Both the position numbers and the translations under genes were made by a program. From NCBI GenBank assembly GCA_002449765.1, contig DJXN01000007.1, forward strand, positions 1 through 64,000: a DNA stretch of 64,000 nt, in the 5' to 3' direction. The stretch is from Fibrobacter sp. UBA7003 (GTDB lineage Bacteria; Fibrobacterota; Fibrobacteria; Fibrobacterales; Fibrobacteraceae). This document shows positions 59,974-64,000 of the stretch, in pieces (the first letter of the stretch is position 1; each line of letters starts with the position of its first letter). A model generated the notes under the pieces. The model saw nothing but the letters and a program-made list of their open reading frames with translations, ran no database searches and was not told the origin of the DNA.

Positions 59974-61542
59974 CTAGTACGTCTTGGCCTTGTCAGCAGC
60001 CAACTGTTCCGGATTGCAGTATTCGCCCTGTGCATTCGGGGTCTTGCTGCAGGCATCCGTAGTGATAAAGTCTCCGCCCTTGTACTTGGACCAGTCGGAC
60101 TGGAAGAGGATATTGGTTTCAATGGAAGTGCTGATGGTAGTCTGGTACTTGTCGACCAGGTACTGCGGGCATTCCACTTCTTCCCACTGGTAAGTCGGAT
60201 TATCAGCAGCCATGTACCAATTGGAGAACCAGAGGCATCCACGCAACAGGTTCGGATACTTGGAATCACCAAAGGCGGCATTGCACATATCCGAGACGCA
60301 GCTCTGGTAATCCTCGAGCCCCTTGTCGTAACCGATTTTCTGCTGGCAGTATGTCAAGAATCCGCCATACTGCGCACCCCATTCAATATCGGTACGATCG
60401 ACCATCAGATTAAGAGCATTGAAGATACCCGGACCACCGCCCGGTACCATGAGGTCGAACTGGCCAGGCTTCACATCGTGACCGATATTGGATGCCATGA
60501 CAATGATATGCTTGCCCTTAAGAGCCTTGTGGGTCGCCTTGGGTGCATTGCTTCCGCTTGCATCCTTGAAGCTTCCGTCGTACTGCAAGTGGAAGCACTT
60601 GCCGCACGAGGTTGTCGCATCGCTGCCGGCAACGAAGGCATATGCCAGGGTGTCATTCACGGCTACAGGAGCCATGTCGGTACAAGTGAAGCCGCCGCCA
60701 GTTGCAGGCTGAGCTTCGTCACAGGCGTTGGGAGTATTCTGGATACCGATCCAGTAACGTTCCAGGCCCTTGCTGTAAGTGAACGTGGGGATTTCAATGT
60801 CGTTGATGTTGCAGACGCGGGCCGTGTAGTGGCTAGCAGCGTATTCTTCCTGGGTATCATTTTTTGGCGTGCCTTCTTTACCACCCATATTGGTCTGGGA
60901 GCAGTGGGGCTTGCAGGCGTCCCAGTAGCGGGTATTCCAGCCGCTGGTACCGTTACCGAGAATGTTCTTGAGCGTGGGCACGGGATAGTTCTTGATATCC
61001 TCTTCGGGGTTGCCAGAATTCTTGACGCTGCTCGAGCTTTCGGGGACCACTTCCGCACTCGACTCAGGATCCACGGACGCGCTAGAACCGGGATTCACAG
61101 CATCGCTCGAATTCGGATCGACAATCCCCGCACTGGAACCGGGGAGCATGGCGTCGCTCGAGTTCGGGTCAATGGCTCCTGTGCTGGAGTTCGGGTCAAC
61201 AGCGTCCGCGCTGGAACCGACCGGCTGCACCTGGCAAACCTGGAGCGCACCGACATCGACACCCGTAGCAATCTGCCCACCGTCAACGCCAACGACATTG
61301 CCATCGACAAACTGCGCGACGACATTCCCGGCAGCATCGGTCACCCTGCCGTCCGGATAAATCAAGTAAGCCTTGTCCGCATTAAAAAGCCATGCATCGG
61401 AAAGAACCGTGACATTTGCACACGGGTCGTTCGAAGTCGAAGATGTCGGGCCGGGAGCCGGGCCTGCAGGGTCGTCACCACATGCCGAAAAAACAGCGGC
61501 GACACCCATCGCCACCACAACGTTCAAAACCTTCTTTTTCAT
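59974..61542 (-). CDS. GH45 endoglucanase lipoprotein, copy 2
   Basis: 522 aa from the ATG at 61542 (AAAAGGAG upstream). Lipobox VFSAC (Cys21) then GDDPAG. A small extra domain (about 41-103, two cysteines: CANVTVLSDAW .. LQVC, with ..TDAAGNVVAQFVDGN..) precedes a Ser/Pro repeat linker (about 108-175). The GH45 domain follows (about 190-515), with catalytic Asp208 (NTRYWDACKPHC) and Asp363 (GQFDLMVPGGG). The Ala-Cys variant of the usual Cys-Cys is shared with copy 1. It is first in the operon. The extra N-terminal domain, absent in copy 1, may be a substrate- or surface-binding module. Confidence 0.92.
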   Translation of the reverse strand: MKKKVLNVVVAMGVAAVFSACGDDPAGPAPGPTSSTSNDPCANVTVLSDAWLFNADKAYLIYPDGRVTDAAGNVVAQFVDGNVVGVDGGQIATGVDVGALQVCQVQPVGSSADAVDPNSSTGAIDPNSSDAMLPGSSAGIVDPNSSDAVNPGSSASVDPESSAEVVPESSSSVKNSGNPEEDIKNYPVPTLKNILGNGTSGWNTRYWDACKPHCSQTNMGGKEGTPKNDTQEEYAASHYTARVCNINDIEIPTFTYSKGLERYWIGIQNTPNACDEAQPATGGGFTCTDMAPVAVNDTLAYAFVAGSDATTSCGKCFHLQYDGSFKDASGSNAPKATHKALKGKHIIVMASNIGHDVKPGQFDLMVPGGGPGIFNALNLMVDRTDIEWGAQYGGFLTYCQQKIGYDKGLEDYQSCVSDMCNAAFGDSKYPNLLRGCLWFSNWYMAADNPTYQWEEVECPQYLVDKYQTTISTSIETNILFQSDWSKYKGGDFITTDACSKTPNAQGEYCNPEQLAADKAKTY

Positions 61543-61691
61543 AGGTCTCCTTTTCACTTTTGACTTTAAAAATATATTTATGGCACCGCTCATGCACGAA
61601 AAAAAGTTATTTGGAACATATTAATGTTCCCAAACTGTGCCCGAACGTGTCACAACTCACACATTTGCGCGACTTTTCGCCACAAAAAAAG

Positions 61692-61770
61692 ACCCTCGCC
61701 TTCGCGAGGGTGACGATATAAAATATCGAGGGTGACGATTTAGAATCGTGAGAGCGACGATGCAGAAGCG
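61692..61770. repeat. REP-like palindrome (copy 2) and degenerate tandem repeats
   Basis: ACCCTCGC-CTTC-GCGAGGGT followed by GAC at 61692-61714. Then CGAGGGTGACGAT units recur at 61705 and 61727, with a diverged one (CGTGAGAGCGACGAT) at 61747, spaced 20-22 bases. The first palindrome shares its layout with the one at 42839. It may serve as the purM terminator. Confidence 0.55.
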
Positions 61771-61773
61771 CGA

Positions 61774-62799
61774 TTAGTCGCGGAACTTCACCTGCTTGGT
61801 GCCGGCAACAACTTCACCGATCTGCGTCCACTTCTCGCCCTTGGCTTCGAGGTGTGCAACGACTTCGGCCTTGTCTGCCGGGTCGATGAAGATGAGCATG
61901 CCCATACCCATGTTGAAGGTATTGTACATCTCGTCCTTCTCCACAGAGCCGGCCTGCTGGATGAGTTTGAAGATCATCGGCGGGTCCCACGTGGTGCGGT
62001 CGATAATCACGTCGACGTTGTCCGGGAGGATGCGCGGGATGTTGCCCTGGTAGCCCGAACCCGTGATATGGGCGAGGCCCTGGATAATCTTCTTGTTGCA
62101 GAGGTCGATGAGACTCGGGTAGTAACTCCTGTGCGGCATCGCGAGCGCTTCGCCGATGGACTTGTCCATGCCGTCGACCATGGTGTCGACCTTGTAGCCT
62201 GCCACATCGAAGAGCACCTTGCGGGCGAGCGAATAGCCGTTTGTATGCAAACCGGTAGAAGGCAGACCGAGGATGATGGTACCCGGCTTGATCTTCTTGC
62301 CGTCAATGATGTTCTCGCGTTCCACGACACCCACGATGGTGCCGGAGATGTCGTAGTCGCCCGGACCGTAGAAGCCCGGCATTTCGGCAGTCTCGCCGCC
62401 GATGAGCACGAGGTCGTTCTCGCGGCAGGCCTTGGCCATACCGGCAACAAGCTTGTCCATAACGCCCGGTTCCAGGCGGCCGGTAGCCACGTAGTCCAAG
62501 AAGAACAGCGGACGTGCACCCTGCACGAGGATATCGTCGCAGCAGTGGTTCACGATGTCCTGGCCCGGCAGTTCGTGCGTGCCCATCTCGATATCGACCT
62601 TGAGCTTGGTGCCCACGCCGTCGACGGAACTCACGAGAACCGGGTCCTTCATGCCGAGGTGGTTCAGCGTGAAGAGACCGCCAAAGTTGCCGACGTCACC
62701 GAGGACGCCCTGGTTGAATGTAGTACGTACGGATTTCTTGACACCGACCATCGCCTCGTCGGCCCTGGCCAGAGAAACTCCTGCGTCTGCGTAATTCAT
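61774..62799 (-). CDS. purM: Phosphoribosylformylglycinamidine cyclo-ligase (AIR synthetase)
   Basis: 341 aa cytoplasmic enzyme that closes the imidazole ring in purine synthesis, using ATP. Visible are YADAGVSLARADEAM, the DGVGTKLKV motif, GQDIVNHCCDDILVQGARPL, the catalytic GGETAEMPGFY, the GLPSTGLHTNGYSLAR loop, and the closing HITGSGYQGNIPRIL. Typical length. AAGGAA precedes the ATG. It lies 40 bases after the CNB/DUF4388 gene and may be cotranscribed. No other pur genes are in the window. Confidence 0.96.
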   Translation of the reverse strand: MNYADAGVSLARADEAMVGVKKSVRTTFNQGVLGDVGNFGGLFTLNHLGMKDPVLVSSVDGVGTKLKVDIEMGTHELPGQDIVNHCCDDILVQGARPLFFLDYVATGRLEPGVMDKLVAGMAKACRENDLVLIGGETAEMPGFYGPGDYDISGTIVGVVERENIIDGKKIKPGTIILGLPSTGLHTNGYSLARKVLFDVAGYKVDTMVDGMDKSIGEALAMPHRSYYPSLIDLCNKKIIQGLAHITGSGYQGNIPRILPDNVDVIIDRTTWDPPMIFKLIQQAGSVEKDEMYNTFNMGMGMLIFIDPADKAEVVAHLEAKGEKWTQIGEVVAGTKQVKFRD

Positions 62800-62839
62800 C
62801 TTTTTTCCTTTGCCCTAGAGTCGGGCATTTTGTTTTGCC

Positions 62840-63643
62840 CTATTTACGGGCACCTTGTTTTTCATCAATATTTCTGAGAGCATCCAGGATAAGGCTCGTG
62901 GTATCGGCCATCTGGTTGATGTTCGTCGTCTCGGGCATCAGGTGCGTATCGAGCTTGTACATGGAGTCGTCGCCCCACGCAAGGATTTCCTCAAGCGCAT
63001 CCGGCCCTGCCAGTTTGCCGCACTTGGCACAGCAGATGCGGCCGTCCTGGAACGCGACAAAGCCCTTGCCCTGTCCGGATTCACAAATCACCGTACCCGT
63101 GATGCGGCTCTTTTCCATGGTCTGCGCGAAATCGATAAACGGGAGCACCTTGCCCGATGCAAGGAGCGAGAGGCGCTGGAACTCGTCGAACGCCTTGTTC
63201 TTCGCGCGGAGGCTGTCGCACACCACCTTGTACAAAAACACCATGATGTTCGGGTTCTTGTCGAGGAACTTCACGAATTCGGCCTTCGGGATGTGGAGCA
63301 CCGTGCAGCCGTCCTCGGCCGCGATAATCGTATTGCTCGTAAGCTCGTTGCAGAGGATGGACATCTCGGCGAAGCATGCGCCGCTCTCGATGTAGGCGAG
63401 CACGCTGTAGTGCCCATCGGGCAGAATCTGTCCGCACACCTCGGCGCGCCCACTCTGCATCACGCAGAAGGACTGTCCTTCCACGCCGCCCTGGATAATG
63501 ATTTCGCCAGCGTCATATTCGCGAATCTGGGCATTCAAAAGTAAAAAGTCGGCACATTCACGCGGCACCTGCTGCAAGAACGGAACCCGCGCCTCGTAGC
63601 TGGAAGCAATCCAACCGCCAATACCTGTAGGAGTCTTCATCAT
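62840..63643 (-). CDS. Cyclic-nucleotide-binding domain protein with DUF4388 tail
   Basis: About 267 aa; start uncertain between two adjacent ATGs (63643, 63640), no ribosome site seen. A CRP-type cyclic-nucleotide-binding beta-roll lies at about 20-140 (GEIIIQGGVEGQSFCVMQSG and GACFAEMSILCNE). It lacks the helix-turn-helix of CRP. The last 100 residues match DUF4388 (GTVICESGQGKGFVAFQDG, then ICCAKCGKLAGPDAL), a small domain often fused to signalling modules. It follows the substrate-binding protein gene by two bases. It probably senses a nucleotide or redox signal, with several cysteines in the tail; the ligand is not known. Confidence 0.8.
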   Translation of the reverse strand: MMKTPTGIGGWIASSYEARVPFLQQVPRECADFLLLNAQIREYDAGEIIIQGGVEGQSFCVMQSGRAEVCGQILPDGHYSVLAYIESGACFAEMSILCNELTSNTIIAAEDGCTVLHIPKAEFVKFLDKNPNIMVFLYKVVCDSLRAKNKAFDEFQRLSLLASGKVLPFIDFAQTMEKSRITGTVICESGQGKGFVAFQDGRICCAKCGKLAGPDALEEILAWGDDSMYKLDTHLMPETTNINQMADTTSLILDALRNIDEKQGARK

Positions 63644-63645
63644 AA

Positions 63646-64000
63646 TCAAAAATTATAAATATTTCTATACCACTTGTAAGTGGTGTCCACCGAATTTATG
63701 TTCTTTGGGGCCGGAATGTCGGGGTAAAAGCACCTCGCCATGTTCCACAGGAGCTCCACCGGGCGCGTCGGGGCGCTTTCGAAGAAGTCGTTGCCGCCGC
63801 CCGGCCCCCTGCGGGCGTCGTTCTGGAACACCTTCCTGTTCCTGAACGCTCGGATCTTCTTAATCCGGGGTTCGGCGGCGAGCATCTCCTTGGGCGAGGA
63901 GAACATCCCGGGGTTCACCCACACGTCGGCGCTGTCCGCGACGGCAAGCACCTTCTCGAGCGGGAGGCGCAATTCGCTGCCCGCCTCGGAATCCCACAGG
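63646..64000 (-). CDS. Periplasmic substrate-binding protein, C-terminal part (truncated by window edge)
   Basis: The frame is open to the window end, so only the C-terminal 117 residues are visible. They match the end of TroA/FecB-type binding proteins for iron-siderophore or cobalamin uptake: DVWVNPG, a long helix, FRNRKVFQNDARRGP, GGNDFFESAPTRPVELLWNM, and the closing CFYPDIPAP. The rest of the gene, including any signal peptide, lies beyond 64000. It is followed two bases later by the CNB/DUF4388 gene, so they are probably one transcript. Ligand unknown. Confidence 0.75.
   Translation of the reverse strand, partial: LWDSEAGSELRLPLEKVLAVADSADVWVNPGMFSSPKEMLAAEPRIKKIRAFRNRKVFQNDARRGPGGGNDFFESAPTRPVELLWNMARCFYPDIPAPKNINSVDTTYKWYRNIYNF

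Noticed and set aside
1..64000. tRNA, rRNA, CRISPR, transposase or integrase genes
   Set aside because: Intergenic regions were read on both strands and none showed cloverleaf, repeat-spacer or transposase features. A covariance-model scan would be decisive.

Overview
The window looks like chromosome of a Fibrobacter species (phylum Fibrobacterota), a strict anaerobic plant-fibre degrader. The evidence is two very large fibro-slime proteins in tandem, several lipoproteins of the 'Fibrobacter succinogenes major paralogous domain' (FISUMP) type, two tandem GH45 endoglucanases and a GH11 xylanase, Ser/Pro-rich 'SSA..PGSS' linkers behind lipoboxes, a PorQ/PorV-like barrel, and a succinate-type Dcu carrier beside phosphofructokinase and phosphotransacetylase. 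I see no rRNA, tRNA, CRISPR array, transposase or integrase. These calls rest on reading motifs by eye; no database search was run.

Layout. 0.1-7 kb: envelope lipoproteins, an ABC-class ATPase, a PEGA protein and a two-gene exported operon. 7-14.3 kb: an outer-membrane protein, an OmpR-type response regulator overlapping its histidine kinase, phosphofructokinase, a TPR-like exported protein, a small peptide gene and a four-helix membrane protein. 14.4-25.3 kb: phosphate acetyltransferase with an extra cysteine motif, the tandem fibro-slime genes and ribonuclease G. 25.5-34.7 kb: HAD phosphatase, M23-like protein and coiled-coil operon; a 50-residue membrane peptide with dnaN; a Dcu carrier; a TtcA-like enzyme; a FISUMP lipoprotein; a Dxs-like enzyme. 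34.7-40.2 kb: an AT-richer island with a 37-residue Gly/Pro-rich peptide, a RavA-type MoxR ATPase, a J-domain/VWA fusion, a broken NYN-domain ORF and a DUF234-type ATPase behind a periodic half-site array. 40.3-46.3 kb: lipoprotein, DUF4434-like protein, GH11 xylanase, aspartate kinase, a sigma-54 activator and the PorQ-like protein. 46.3-55.2 kb: a long minus-strand operon of cysteine-repeat and FISUMP lipoproteins running into a DNA glycosylase and a phosphohexomutase. 55.4-64 kb: a histidine-phosphatase lipoprotein, a frameshifted FISUMP gene, a duplicated-domain protein, the two GH45 genes, purM, a cyclic-nucleotide-binding/DUF4388 protein and the end of a substrate-binding protein.

How it fits together. 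GH45, GH11 and fibro-slime proteins act at the cell surface on cellulose and xylan. Phosphofructokinase, phosphotransacetylase and Dcu fit fermentation to acetate and succinate. Housekeeping genes (dnaN, rng, purM, lysC) are interspersed.

The most unusual parts are the MoxR + J-domain/VWA cassette with its mosaic surroundings, the cysteine-repeat lipoprotein operon, and a recurring promoter layout in which a -10 box sits 6-8 bases before the start codon, which predicts leaderless mRNAs. Intergenic stretches are all under 300 bases except 34702-35063, which holds the 37-residue peptide gene and its AT-rich promoter region. Bases 1-142 hold nothing I can call.
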